From positions 1-64,000 of the forward strand of contig NZ_JAMBIZ010000004.1 in NCBI RefSeq assembly GCF_025291715.1: DNA of 64,000 nucleotides. Direction: 5' to 3'. The notes under the pieces are model-generated. The model saw nothing but the letters and a program-made list of their open reading frames with translations, was not told the DNA's origin and did not search any database. The translations under genes and the position numbers were made by a program. The stretch is from Metasolibacillus sp. GTDB lineage: Bacteria > Bacillota > Bacilli > Bacillales_A > Planococcaceae. This document shows, piece after piece, positions 9,183 to 17,657 of this stretch (the first letter of the stretch is position 1; the number at the start of each line of letters is the position of its first letter).

Positions 9183-9795
9183 GTGATAATTTCCTTGCTG
9201 TAAGTTACATCAAGTGCTGGCTCTGCCACGTAAGCCTAGCGTACCTACTACTCTATGTAAAGTCACAACACCAAGTTTGATTGCAATACATCTTTGGAAA
9301 TATCACCTCTTTTAAAAAAGGCATATGAACTGAAAAATTCATATGGTGGATGATTTAAGAAAAAATGGATATGACGAAAATAAAAAGAAGGATTAGAAGA
9401 GTCTAGTTTAATTACATGTAAAAAGGCTATTGAAACATTTAAGAACTGGTACTGAATAAGCACCTACTGTAGTAGGAAATACATTTGGTTCTTCATCAGG
9501 TGGTAAAGAAACTTAGAAAAAATAATAACAGTAATCGCATTTTGATAAACTTAGAGTACAAAGCGAAAACGTTTCTCGTGGTTTGTATCGACGATAATTA
9601 AGATACATGAGTTTCCGCTTTTCTTCTATAGTGAAATATAAAATTATTAAATAAATAGAAAGTCAACTACGAGTAATGGTGAAGAACCGACTTTTTGTAA
9701 ATGTAGAAGTTTTTTAGTACCTTTTATGACGGATATATTGAAAAGCCTTTGCAACTTGTTAAAGTTACTATCCATATTTAGCAGGTGGGGCTTTC
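9183..9795. other. Gene-poor spacer with possible decayed ORF
   Basis: About 610 bp without an intact gene. Plus-strand reading around 9290-9515 gives short peptide-like stretches (for example EESSLITCKKAIETF, then after a frame change APTVVGNTFGSSSGGKET and a stop), interrupted by stops, which looks like a decayed coding remnant. A structured segment at about 9556-9625 has outer arms AAAGCG/CGCTTT and inner arms TGTATC/GATACA. Near the right end AAAGCC and GGCTTT could form a weak terminator for the chemoreceptor gene. None of this can be assigned to a family. Confidence 0.35.
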
Positions 9796-10707
9796 TTAAA
9801 TTTTTTCAGTAAATTCATGCGTGTTTTTCTCTAGTAATTCAGCCGCTTGTGAAATAAATTGAAAATCACAAACATTTTTCTCAATTTGCTTTGTACTGTC
9901 TTTTACTCTTTCAGAGATTGTATCAATGTTAGCTGAGACGGAATTGATTTTATCAATAATGCGGTCAACATTCTCCTTTACTTCACCAATGGATTGCGAA
10001 ACCTTTGTTGATAAATTGCGTACTTCCTGCGCAACCACATTAAAGCCCTTGCCATGTTCACCAGCGCGTGCGGCTTCAATTGCGGCGTTTAACGCTAATA
10101 AATTTGTTTGTGCAGCAATATCTCGAATTGTTTTGACAACATTCGTAATTAATTCTGTTTCTCGCTGCAATGCTTGCAAACTTTGTTGATTCAATGCTGA
10201 TTCCTCTACAATGCGCTCAATATTATGTAGCAATATAACACTATCATTAAGACCGACTTTAGATTTGTCGTTTAACGCCTCAGACATTTCTTTTAATTGG
10301 TATGCTAGCGCATTAATAGTCGCCACTCTTTCAGTAATATTTAAAGCAATTTTACTAATACCTATCACCTCTCGTGTGTGTTCAGAGAAAATCGGCATAT
10401 AAATCGCTTCTAGCCATACTTCGTCTCCAGAAGCATGGCGTCTTACAATTTTATCTTTATAAGAGTTACCTTGCTCAAGTTTATGCCAAAATTCTTTATA
10501 TGCAATGCTTTGTGCAAATTCAGGAAAACAAAGTTTGCTATGATTAACACCAATTAATTCTTCAGCTTTGTAGCCTAGCGTATTAGCAAATTGCTCATTG
10601 ACATATTCGATATCACGTTGTAAGTTAAAACGAATAATAGGTAGATTTTTTTCTAATGACTTGACAACATGTTTGTCTGTTACTAATTCACTTTTCATAT
10701 TTATCAT
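9796..10707 (-). CDS. Soluble PAS-domain methyl-accepting chemotaxis-type protein
   Basis: A protein of about 303 residues with no membrane segment. The N-terminal PAS/PAC domain (about 15-135) reads [25 protein letters not shown] and ends in [12 protein letters not shown]. The C-terminal part is a short MCP signalling hairpin carrying the tip [21 protein letters not shown] and [11 protein letters not shown]. It probably senses an internal signal (redox, oxygen or a small ligand bound by PAS) and talks to CheA/CheW, which are not in this window. The upstream ATG at 10755 lacks a ribosome binding site. GGAGGA stands 8 bases before MINMKSELV, so that start is chosen. The signalling domain is shorter than in membrane receptors, leaving few heptads after the tip. 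Confidence 0.85.
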   Translation of the reverse strand: MINMKSELVTDKHVVKSLEKNLPIIRFNLQRDIEYVNEQFANTLGYKAEELIGVNHSKLCFPEFAQSIAYKEFWHKLEQGNSYKDKIVRRHASGDEVWLEAIYMPIFSEHTREVIGISKIALNITERVATINALAYQLKEMSEALNDKSKVGLNDSVILLHNIERIVEESALNQQSLQALQRETELITNVVKTIRDIAAQTNLLALNAAIEAARAGEHGKGFNVVAQEVRNLSTKVSQSIGEVKENVDRIIDKINSVSANIDTISERVKDSTKQIEKNVCDFQFISQAAELLEKNTHEFTEKI

Positions 10708-11119
10708 ATAGAGTCCTCCATAATATTTACTCTTTAATGAGCTGGTTCTAAACAAAAATAAAAACTTGATTGTAAAACTAGCCCACCCAACACAACCAAC
10801 GGGATGAACTAAAGCAAAAAGTCATCATAGGAACCCATCCGCATGGAGTGAAATGAGCCTATCATGTACTGATTACCGTGAATTACCTATAATTTAGTAT
10901 AATAAATAAGTTTTCATATTACTATATATTTTTTATGTTTGTTTAGTAACTAAAATTTCATAAAAATCCTTTATCCGCTTCTTTTATTTGATGTTACAGG
11001 CGCTACAATGAATAATACAAATCGTCTAATAAATAAGGGCCATAATATTCAAACAAAATAGCATTGTATATTTTTAGCATACGCCACATACATTGGATAA
11101 TGTGTTGTTCAGTAAAGAA
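10708..11119. other. Intergenic region upstream of the PAS chemoreceptor gene
   Basis: About 410 bp, very A+T-rich between 10880 and 11000, with TATACT and TATTAT hexamers on the minus strand that could be -10 elements, but no confidently spaced -35. No ORF or RNA motif recognised. Confidence 0.4.
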
Positions 11120-11167
11120 AATTAAAAAAAGATTGATACGTGAGACATTTCTCACGTATCAATCTTT
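11120..11167 (-). terminator. Terminator of the NlpC/P60 gene
   Basis: A perfect 18-bp stem (11128-11145 with 11150-11167), loop CATT, and a T run on the minus strand. It starts about 35 bp past the stop. Confidence 0.92.
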
Positions 11168-11202
11168 GTTAACTGTGTATTTTAGTATGTATAGAGTACG
11201 TA

Positions 11203-11688
11203 TTATTCAAATGAAACATTTGCAACACGTTTAGCACCTACATAACGGCTTCCCCAATACCATTTATCGTTAATATCTGTAACACTTACACCGATATTTG
11301 TTTGAGAGTGGATGAACTTGCCGCCACCTAAGTAGATACCTACGTGAGAAATACCGCTTCCTGAAGTATTAAAGAATACTAAATCACCTGGGATTAAGTC
11401 ATTTTGGCTAACTGCTGTCCCTACACCATACATAGATGATGAAGTGCGAGGTAATGATACACCAAGATCGCTAAATACAGTACGAACATAACCAGAGCAG
11501 TCAAATCCTCTTGTTGAAGTACCACCGTATGAATAAGGTACACCTAAATATTTTTGAGCTGTTGATTTAAAATTACTTGAAGTAAAGTCTGCAGCCGCTG
11601 CTTTCTCTTCTCCGATTGGTGATAAGAAAATAGCTAATGCCGCTAAAAATGTTAATAATGTATTACGTAAAATTTTGTTATAACTCAT
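11203..11688 (-). CDS. Secreted NlpC/P60 cell-wall endopeptidase
   Basis: A protein of about 161 residues with a signal peptide (about 1-33, hydrophobic core LLTFLAALAIFLSP, cleavage after AAA). Then comes a single NlpC/P60 domain with the catalytic cysteine in TRGFDCSGYV (C64), histidine in GISHVGIYLGG (H115) and a third polar residue at FIHSQ. These enzymes cut the D-glutamyl-meso-DAP or related peptide link of peptidoglycan. It has no LysM or SLH anchor, unlike its paralogue at 35.6-36.6 kb, with which it shares most of the catalytic domain. The start was moved to MSYNKILRN because GGAGG precedes it; the longer ORF begins with residues that do not look like a signal peptide. Three WalR-type hexamers lie about 80 bp upstream. 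Confidence 0.9.
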   Translation of the reverse strand: MSYNKILRNTLLTFLAALAIFLSPIGEEKAAAADFTSSNFKSTAQKYLGVPYSYGGTSTRGFDCSGYVRTVFSDLGVSLPRTSSSMYGVGTAVSQNDLIPGDLVFFNTSGSGISHVGIYLGGGKFIHSQTNIGVSVTDINDKWYWGSRYVGAKRVANVSFE

Positions 11689-11768
11689 TAATGATAATCC
11701 TCCACACAGGCAATAATTTTCTGTTAATTTAACTGTTATTAGAGTATCATGAGTTACCACGCTGTAAC

Positions 11769-11796
11769 ATTACAGTTCTGTAACAATACAGTTACA
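11769..11796 (-). promoter_or_regulatory. Candidate WalR (YycF) operator, three hexamers
   Basis: On the minus strand TGTAAC-N5-TGTTAC-N5-TGTAAT (complement of 11791-11796, 11780-11785 and 11769-11774). All three hexamers fit TGTWAH at exact 11-bp steps, i.e. two overlapping copies of the published WalR box TGTWAH-N5-TGTWAH. It lies about 80 bp before the start of an NlpC/P60 hydrolase, the kind of gene WalR controls in B. subtilis. Promoter hexamers nearby are weak (GATACT region). Confidence 0.7.
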
Positions 11797-12036
11797 CTTA
11801 CAAAACACTGTATTAAATAACGACTTTCACTTATACCCTATTATATCAACGTTTAAACATCTTTTTCATCAGCATTTCGCATTTTAATGTATCACGTTCG
11901 AGACATTTCACTCTATTACTCTTACACTTTTGTAACATTTGTAATATAAACTAGTCAAAATGAACTCATTTGCCATGTTATTTAAATGGTATTTTTAGGG
12001 TAATGAGTCTTTTCATCTATGTCTATATAAAAATAA
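11797..12036. other. Spacer between the two NlpC/P60 genes
   Basis: About 240 bp, A+T-rich. It contains TGTAAC-ATT-TGTAAT near 11935-11950, which resembles WalR hexamers but has the wrong spacing. No ORF seen. Confidence 0.35.
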
Positions 12037-12064
12037 CTGTTCGAAATTTTGGCTTTTCGAACAG
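12037..12064 (-). terminator. Terminator of the LysM-NlpC/P60 gene
   Basis: CTGTTCGAAA pairs with TTTTCGAACAG, followed on the minus strand by TTATTTTTATA. It ends 12 bp from the stop codon. Confidence 0.85.
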
Positions 12065-12075
12065 CTATCACCTTA

Positions 12076-12918
12076 CTATTCAATTCCATTAAAACGCTTA
12101 TACCCAACGAGGCGTTCCGCCCAATAGCTATGTGTTACTTTCGATATTTCCACACCTGTTGTACCAGCGTGAATAAATTGATCCTCTCCTATATAAATAC
12201 CCATATGCGAAATATTAGGTATGTACGTATTTTTGAAAAATACCACATCTCCTGGCATCGGCTGCTCTACAGCTGTCGTATCTTGCAAGTAGTAATCAAG
12301 GCTACTCTTACGTGAAATATTTAAGCCTGCATTGCTGTAAACATATTTCACAAAGCCACTGCAATCAAAGCCTTCTATCGTATTACCCGCAAATACATAA
12401 GGTGTGCCAATTAATTCATGTGCAAGCGCTATTACTTGATTATAAACAGCTTGTCCATCTGCTTTTGGCGAAGTAGTAATTACTGGCGCTTCCACAGTTA
12501 CTTCCTGTGGCTTCGATGGAGAAACTTTATTTATTTGTAGCTTCTGATTAATATAAATGACATCTGATTGTAGCTTATTTAATTCTTTTAGCTGCGCTAC
12601 TGTCATATTATTTTTTTGTGCGATTGATGCCAATGTATCGCCCTTTTTCACTGTATGCGTTGCCATTTTTTCGACGACAGCTACTTTATTTGCTTTCACT
12701 GCTCCGTCTGTGACAACTAGCTTTTGATTGATAAAGATAGCATCTGCCTTTAAATTGTTCCATTGCTTTAATTGCTCCACTGTTACTTCATGTTCCTTTG
12801 CAATTTTTGTCAATGTATCGCCCTTTTGTACGGTATAAGATGCTGCCTCTGCTGCTGGCACTACAAGTGCTGACAATATGAGTGCACTTGCCACCGCAGC
12901 CTGCCATTTACTTGCCAT
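12076..12918 (-). CDS. LysM-LysM-NlpC/P60 peptidoglycan endopeptidase (LytE/CwlS-like)
   Basis: A protein of about 280 residues. The signal peptide (about 1-26) ends in AEAA. Two LysM domains follow: ASYTVQKGDTLTKIAKEHEV and ATHTVKKGDTLASIAQKNNM, each with a LKQWNNL/LKELNKL helix. A linker of about 25 residues leads to a C-terminal NlpC/P60 domain with the catalytic cysteine in IEGFDCSGFVKYVYS and histidine in ISHMGIYIGE. LysM binds glycan GlcNAc, targeting the enzyme to peptidoglycan without SLH domains. The chosen start is ATG at 12918 preceded by GAAGGGACGGGG; a TTG two codons earlier is a weaker choice. By architecture it resembles LytE, LytF and CwlS of B. subtilis, with fewer LysM repeats. 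Confidence 0.9.
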   Translation of the reverse strand: MASKWQAAVASALILSALVVPAAEAASYTVQKGDTLTKIAKEHEVTVEQLKQWNNLKADAIFINQKLVVTDGAVKANKVAVVEKMATHTVKKGDTLASIAQKNNMTVAQLKELNKLQSDVIYINQKLQINKVSPSKPQEVTVEAPVITTSPKADGQAVYNQVIALAHELIGTPYVFAGNTIEGFDCSGFVKYVYSNAGLNISRKSSLDYYLQDTTAVEQPMPGDVVFFKNTYIPNISHMGIYIGEDQFIHAGTTGVEISKVTHSYWAERLVGYKRFNGIE

Positions 12919-12959
12919 TATCAAAACCCCGTCCCTTCTCTATTACTCTAGTTATTTTT

Positions 12960-12989
12960 ATTGTAACGAATCTATGAAGTAATTCACAA
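12960..12989 (-). promoter_or_regulatory. Candidate SigA promoter of the LysM-NlpC/P60 gene
   Basis: Minus strand TTGTGA (complement of 12984-12989), an 18-bp spacer and TACAAT (complement of 12960-12965), about 45 bp before the ATG. Confidence 0.5.
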
Positions 12990-13155
12990 TAGCCTATTTT
13001 CCTCTATCGATAAACTTTTATCATATTGTGATGAATTTTTCTCCGTCAAAAGACATGCTAATTATGAAAGTACTGTAATAACATTTCCAATCCTTAAAAA
13101 AAAGTGTATGCTAAGAGTAATATACGTTAAGCACTAGTTTAAGGAGAGAATTACC

Positions 13156-14478
13156 ATGAAGTTTTTTCGTGAAAACCTCGTTGTAGGTTTCATGCTATTC
13201 GCATTATTTTTAGGGGCAGGAAATATTATTTTCCCTCCATTATTAGGACAGCAAGCTGGAGAGCACATTATCATCGCCATGATTGGCTTCTTAATAACAG
13301 GCGTTGGATTGCCACTTATCGGTGTTATCACCGTGGCAAAAAGCGGAGGAGATTTGTATGAGCTATCGAGTAAAGTAAACCCGCTTTTCGGGCTTATTTT
13401 CACATCCATTATTTATTTATCAATTGGGCCATTTTTTGCGATTCCTCGAACAGCAGCTGTCTCCTATGAAATCGGCATTAAAGCACCGTTTCTATCACAG
13501 CAAATGGCAGGAAACCCACTTGCTCTATTCATCACAACATTAATATTTTTCGCAATCACGTTATATTTAGCATTCAATCCAACAAAAATAGTAGATCGTA
13601 TCGGGAAAATTTTAACACCCGCTCTACTTTTGATTATTTTAGCACTTGCTTTAAAAAGTGTGATTACGCCGCTTGGCCCGATTGGGGAAGCACAAGGACA
13701 CTATCAAACTTCACCGTTTTTTGAAAGCTTTATCCAAGGCTACTTAACAATGGATGTCCTTGCTGCTCTTGTATTCGGCATCGTTATTGTCCAAGCATTA
13801 AATGGTCGCGGTTTAACGGATAGAGCGGCACAAATTAAAATCGTTATATTCTCTGGCATCGTCGCAGCGCTTGGCTTAGCATTTGTTTACATCTCACTTG
13901 CTTATATTGGTGTGACAAGTACAAGTGTCATCGGCTTCCACAAAGATGGTGGTGTCATCATTGCTGAAGCAACGAAGGCCCTTTTTGGCAAGGCAGGTAG
14001 TGTCATTTTAGCTGCAACAATCATTTTAGCTTGCTTAACAACAGCTGTCGGGCTGCTATCAGCGAACGCGTCATTTTTCAACAAGCTATTCCCACGTGTT
14101 TCCTATCAAGTTTTTTTAATTGTATTTACATTACTTGGCTTAGGAATTGCTAATTTTGGCTTAGAATCAATTATTTCATACTCATTACCAGTTTTACTTG
14201 CTATTTATCCAATTGCCATCGTGCTGATGCTATTAGCGTTATTCGCAAATCGCTTTGAGCATAGCTCACTCGTTTACGGATTGCCTTTAGTTGTAACAGC
14301 TGCCATTAGTATTTATGATGGTTTAAAGACGATGGGCATTCAAATAAATATGTATGAGAGTATAATAAGTAAGCTTCCATTGTATGAGCAAAGCATCGGT
14401 TGGATTATTCCCGCCTGCATCGCAACATTGCTTGGCTTAATGATTTACAGTGTTCAAAAGAAATATCGCAATGCTTAA
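13156..14478 (+). CDS. brnQ: Branched-chain amino acid:cation symporter BrnQ
   Basis: A 440-residue integral membrane protein with about twelve hydrophobic segments, of the LIVCS family. The signature start MKFFRENLVVGFMLFALFLGAGNIIFPP, YLSIGPFFAIPRTAAVSYE and the central TTAVGLLSANASFFNKL are typical. It imports leucine, isoleucine and valine with Na+ or H+. The ATG follows AAGGAGAG at the usual distance. It is monocistronic or cotranscribed with the S41 protease, which starts about 25 bp after its stop with no terminator between. The 237-bp leader was checked for T-box and CodY-like features and none was convincing, so its regulation is unknown. Confidence 0.92.
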   Translation: MKFFRENLVVGFMLFALFLGAGNIIFPPLLGQQAGEHIIIAMIGFLITGVGLPLIGVITVAKSGGDLYELSSKVNPLFGLIFTSIIYLSIGPFFAIPRTAAVSYEIGIKAPFLSQQMAGNPLALFITTLIFFAITLYLAFNPTKIVDRIGKILTPALLLIILALALKSVITPLGPIGEAQGHYQTSPFFESFIQGYLTMDVLAALVFGIVIVQALNGRGLTDRAAQIKIVIFSGIVAALGLAFVYISLAYIGVTSTSVIGFHKDGGVIIAEATKALFGKAGSVILAATIILACLTTAVGLLSANASFFNKLFPRVSYQVFLIVFTLLGLGIANFGLESIISYSLPVLLAIYPIAIVLMLLALFANRFEHSSLVYGLPLVVTAAISIYDGLKTMGIQINMYESIISKLPLYEQSIGWIIPACIATLLGLMIYSVQKKYRNA

Positions 14479-14502
14479 TCTACTTATAAGGGTGTGAAGC
14501 AC

Positions 14503-15825
14503 ATGAAAAATTTATTAAAGGCAATGCTTTTTAGCTTCTTTTTATTACTACCAATCACAGCAAATGCAAATACGTTAGATGAAGTGAAGCACATTATTAA
14601 CAAAGAATATGTTGGCAATATCAATGGAAATTTAAACAAAGCGACATCAATTGAAGAAGTAATGGATATGCTTGATGCATATTCAACTTTCTTCACTGCA
14701 AAAGAATTCGAACAATATATTAATTCCATTGAAATGACTTCTGTTGGTATCGGTGTTGTTGTGGAAAAGCATGATAAAGGTATTTTAATTCAAGAAGTGA
14801 TCAAGGGAGGTAGCGCATATAAAGCTGGTGTGAAAAGTGGGCAAATTATCGTAAGCATCAATGGGCAGTCTACTGTTTCCATGTCGGTTCAAGAAGCGAC
14901 ATCTCTGATTATGGGTGAACAAAATACATCCGTACGCCTTGGTATACTGAGTAATGGGCAAACAAAAAATATAACGCTTGTGCGTCAGCCATTTAGTATA
15001 CCGAATATAACAACAAAGCTGCTTTATGGAAATGTAGGCTTTATTCATTTAAGCTCTTTTTCAGAGGATGCAGCACAGCTTGTCAAAAAAGCATTTAATG
15101 AGCTAAAATCACAGGGCGCAACGACATTTATTATAGATGTCCAAGATAATGGCGGTGGCTACGTAACAGCTGCCGAGGAATTAATCGGCATGTTCCCAAA
15201 GTCGCCCTATGCTTATAAGCTCCAAACGACAGCTGGCACAATGACGTATAATTCCATTTATCAGCCAATCAAATTTCCAAAGGATACGCGTGTACTTGTC
15301 AATCGCTTTAGCGCAAGTGCCTCTGAAATGCTCGCTGCAGCATTAGTGGATCAAAAGTCCGCTGTTGTCTATGGTGAAAAAACATATGGTAAAGGCACAA
15401 TGCAAGGATTTTTCGAGCTTTCCGATGGCAGCTACTTAAAGCTAACAATTGGGAAGTTTTCTGGTCCAACTGGCAGTAAAATTAATGAAGTAGGTGTAAG
15501 TCCACATATTGCAACGACTACACCCATTATGACAGCACATTTCGACGCACTTGTTAATAACAAATTCAAAAACTATGAGGCTTTAAAGGCTACAAAAGTA
15601 AAGGAAGGCAACTCCTTCACTTTAACTTACAGCAAGGCTGTGACAACAAACAAAGTGGAGCTTATTGCGCTTGGCGACAACACTGTGCCAATTAAAGTAA
15701 CACAAAAAAACAAGCAGCTCATTATCACACCTACAAAGCCACTTGTTAAAAATACGCAATATATGCTCCTTATCCCGCCAACAGCTAAGGCAAAAGGGCA
15801 GTATATGCATATTACAGTCAATTAA
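14503..15825 (+). CDS. S41 family (C-terminal processing) serine protease with Ig-like tail
   Basis: A protein of about 440 residues. The signal peptide (about 1-22) ends in ANA. A PDZ domain (about 75-165) contains EVIKGGSAYKAGVKSGQIIVSINGQ. The S41 core has FIIDVQDNGGGYV, the catalytic serine in NRFSASASEML (about 272) and lysine K297 in KTYGKGTMQ. The last about 80 residues form a beta-rich domain with FTLTYSKAV and TPTKPLVKNTQYMLLI, like the SbsA Ig-like (Big_5) module, which is unusual for CtpA/CtpB-type proteases. It is therefore probably an exported protease acting at the wall. A GTG three codons earlier is possible, but AAGGGTG is better placed for ATG 14503. Confidence 0.88.
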   Translation: MKNLLKAMLFSFFLLLPITANANTLDEVKHIINKEYVGNINGNLNKATSIEEVMDMLDAYSTFFTAKEFEQYINSIEMTSVGIGVVVEKHDKGILIQEVIKGGSAYKAGVKSGQIIVSINGQSTVSMSVQEATSLIMGEQNTSVRLGILSNGQTKNITLVRQPFSIPNITTKLLYGNVGFIHLSSFSEDAAQLVKKAFNELKSQGATTFIIDVQDNGGGYVTAAEELIGMFPKSPYAYKLQTTAGTMTYNSIYQPIKFPKDTRVLVNRFSASASEMLAAALVDQKSAVVYGEKTYGKGTMQGFFELSDGSYLKLTIGKFSGPTGSKINEVGVSPHIATTTPIMTAHFDALVNNKFKNYEALKATKVKEGNSFTLTYSKAVTTNKVELIALGDNTVPIKVTQKNKQLIITPTKPLVKNTQYMLLIPPTAKAKGQYMHITVN

Positions 15826-15829
15826 AGAG

Positions 15830-15866
15830 GGCAGTAGAGAAAATCGGTGTTTTCTCTACTGCCTTT
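15830..15866 (+). terminator. Terminator of the S41 protease gene
   Basis: A perfect 14-bp stem GGCAGTAGAGAAAA / TTTTCTCTACTGCC with loop TCGGTG, then TTT. The next repeat array starts right at its 3' foot. Confidence 0.88.
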
Positions 15867-15918
15867 CGGATTTATTTGCGAGTTCTCTGATATATTTGTG
15901 TTTTTTCCATTTTATTCA
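15866..15918. repeat. 20-bp tandem repeat array B (short, degenerate)
   Basis: Two to three degenerate units (GGATTTATTTGCGAGTTCTC, then GATATATTTGTGTTTTTTCC, then a trailing TTTTATT). It is squeezed between the terminator of the S41 gene and that of the convergent flippase gene, hence probably not transcribed. Same family as arrays A, C and D. Confidence 0.75.
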
Positions 15919-15928
15919 TAAATCTGTT

Positions 15929-15966
15929 TAAAAAATACTGATTGTCACATAAATAAGACAATCAGT
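15929..15966 (-). terminator. Terminator of the murJ-like gene
   Basis: ACTGATTGTC (15937-15946) pairs with GACAATCAGT (15957-15966). The minus-strand 3' flank is a run of six T. Confidence 0.85.
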
Positions 15967-16006
15967 TAAATTTGATAGCTATGAGATACTTTCTTCAGCT
16001 ATTTTT

Positions 16007-17524
16007 TTACTTTTTTAATACTTTCTTTTTCACTTTAACAATCATTTGTTGTAGCTCTGAGAAACGCAAGGCTATTAATAATAACGCATAACCTAACATT
16101 GTGACAATAAATGTCACAATCGCATGTGCCCAAATAAAATCAATTTGGATATATGCTGTCACAAGCCATGTAATCGCAATATAGCCAACTGTTAAGCAAA
16201 CCATTTTCATAAATTGTAGTAGATTGCCGTCCACAAGCTTCAGCTTATATTTCCACTGTAGCCATGCAACAAGCAATATGAAGTTTACTGCCGCACTAAC
16301 AACTGTTCCCCATGCAATTGCATCTGCCCCATATTCCCCAATCATTAGCTGAATCACTGCAATATTTACACCAAACACGGTAATAAAGCTAAAAATAACA
16401 GGTGTCATGGAATTGCCTTTAGCATAGTAGAAGCGTGTCACATACATATTCGCTGCAAGGAAAAACATTGTTATACTAAAAATTACAAGCAGCTGTGATG
16501 TAATTGCTGTCGATGCCGCATCCCATTTGTCACCACGCTCAAAGACAATACGCACAATCGGCTCCGCTTGGAAATAAAAATAAACGGAAATCGGCATGAC
16601 TAATATGTAAAGCAGGCGCAATCCACGTAAATATAGTCCTTTAACAGCCGCCATATCTCCCTCGCCCTCTTTTTTACTAAGCAATGGGAAAATAACCGTC
16701 GTTACAGCTGTCATTAAAATTGCCTGTGGAAACTGTGACATTTTTGTCGCATAGTTCACCGCAGATACTGCACTTACATCTAACATATTCGTAAAGAAGC
16801 GCTGAATTAAAATATACATTTGTGCCGTTGCGCCACCAAGCATAATCGGTAAGGCAACCTTCCAAAGCTCCTTCTGGTCTTCTGTATTAGGCAGCATTGG
16901 TCTGAATGACATATGCTCCGCTTTACGTACACCAAACACGAGGAAAAAGAACATACAGGCAGCTCCAAGCAATGCCCCCACACCATACCCAATTGGTCCG
17001 ATAATAAATGATAGCCCAACTGAAATAATTAAAAAGGATAAATTGTAAATGAGCACAGAAAAGCTCGACAAATGGAACTTGCCTTGCACATTTAAAACAC
17101 CACTTAGCCATGTCGACAATACAAGCATAATTGTTGATGGCATCATCCAATAATAAAGCGACTTCAAGCGCTCATATTCCTCACCTGCTGACACTTGGAA
17201 ATACCGTTGTAAAATTGGTTCCGTAAAGACGATAAATAATAATGAAATAATCGCAATCGACACGAAAATGGTTGTAAATGTTCGTCTAATATATTCCGTC
17301 CGCGCTGCTGTTGTTTTATGATAAATCGAAATAAAGGCGGTCGTAAACGCTCCACCAATAACTAAATATAAAAAGTTTGGGATTGTGTAGGCATTAATAA
17401 TGCTTGCAGCAAGCTCTGTCGTTCCATACTGCGTACCGATAATGACCTCACGCAAAAAACCAAACAGCCGAGCAAGTATATTAACAACCGCTACTGCTCC
17501 GACAATTTTTAAAATGCGGTTCAC
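16007..17524 (-). CDS. MurJ/MviN-type lipid-linked oligosaccharide flippase
   Basis: A 505-residue membrane protein with about 14 hydrophobic segments, of the MOP superfamily. The N-terminal signature RLFGFLREVIIGTQYGTTELA, the GGAFTTAFISIY segment and the later RFYYAKGNSMTPV stretch are those of MurJ/MviN lipid II flippases. The location next to csaB and a GT4 glycosyltransferase suggests a dedicated flippase for SCWP precursors rather than the housekeeping lipid II flippase, but the sequence alone cannot separate the two. The start is GTG at 17524, with TAAGGAT about 11 bases upstream; no ATG fits. A 21-bp repeat array separates it from the glycosyltransferase gene upstream. It ends in a short basic tail VKVKKKVLKK. 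Confidence 0.88.
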   Translation of the reverse strand: MNRILKIVGAVAVVNILARLFGFLREVIIGTQYGTTELAASIINAYTIPNFLYLVIGGAFTTAFISIYHKTTAARTEYIRRTFTTIFVSIAIISLLFIVFTEPILQRYFQVSAGEEYERLKSLYYWMMPSTIMLVLSTWLSGVLNVQGKFHLSSFSVLIYNLSFLIISVGLSFIIGPIGYGVGALLGAACMFFFLVFGVRKAEHMSFRPMLPNTEDQKELWKVALPIMLGGATAQMYILIQRFFTNMLDVSAVSAVNYATKMSQFPQAILMTAVTTVIFPLLSKKEGEGDMAAVKGLYLRGLRLLYILVMPISVYFYFQAEPIVRIVFERGDKWDAASTAITSQLLVIFSITMFFLAANMYVTRFYYAKGNSMTPVIFSFITVFGVNIAVIQLMIGEYGADAIAWGTVVSAAVNFILLVAWLQWKYKLKLVDGNLLQFMKMVCLTVGYIAITWLVTAYIQIDFIWAHAIVTFIVTMLGYALLLIALRFSELQQMIVKVKKKVLKK

Positions 17525-17560
17525 CCTTCATCAATCCTTATCTTTGGCATGTTTTTTAAA

Positions 17561-17657
17561 TTTATTCCACGTTTTTGTGGGTTTATTCCACGTTTTTTAT
17601 GATTTATTCCACGTTTTCAGGATTTTATTCCACGTTTTTCGAAGTTTATTCCACGTT
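17561..17657. repeat. 21-bp tandem repeat array E (TTTATTCCACG family)
   Basis: Five units at exact 21-bp steps (starts 17561, 17582, 17603, 17624, 17645) with invariant TTTATTCCACGTT and variable last six to eight bases. The last unit runs into the glycosyltransferase gene: read on the minus strand its AACGTGGAATAA gives the final residues N-V-E and the stop codon. A related array lies at 42.1 kb. Confidence 0.92.

Noticed and set aside
12925..13155. T-box or CodY-controlled leader before brnQ
   Set aside because: No T-box core (GGGTGGNACCGCG-like) and no good AATTTTCWGAAAATT match was found.
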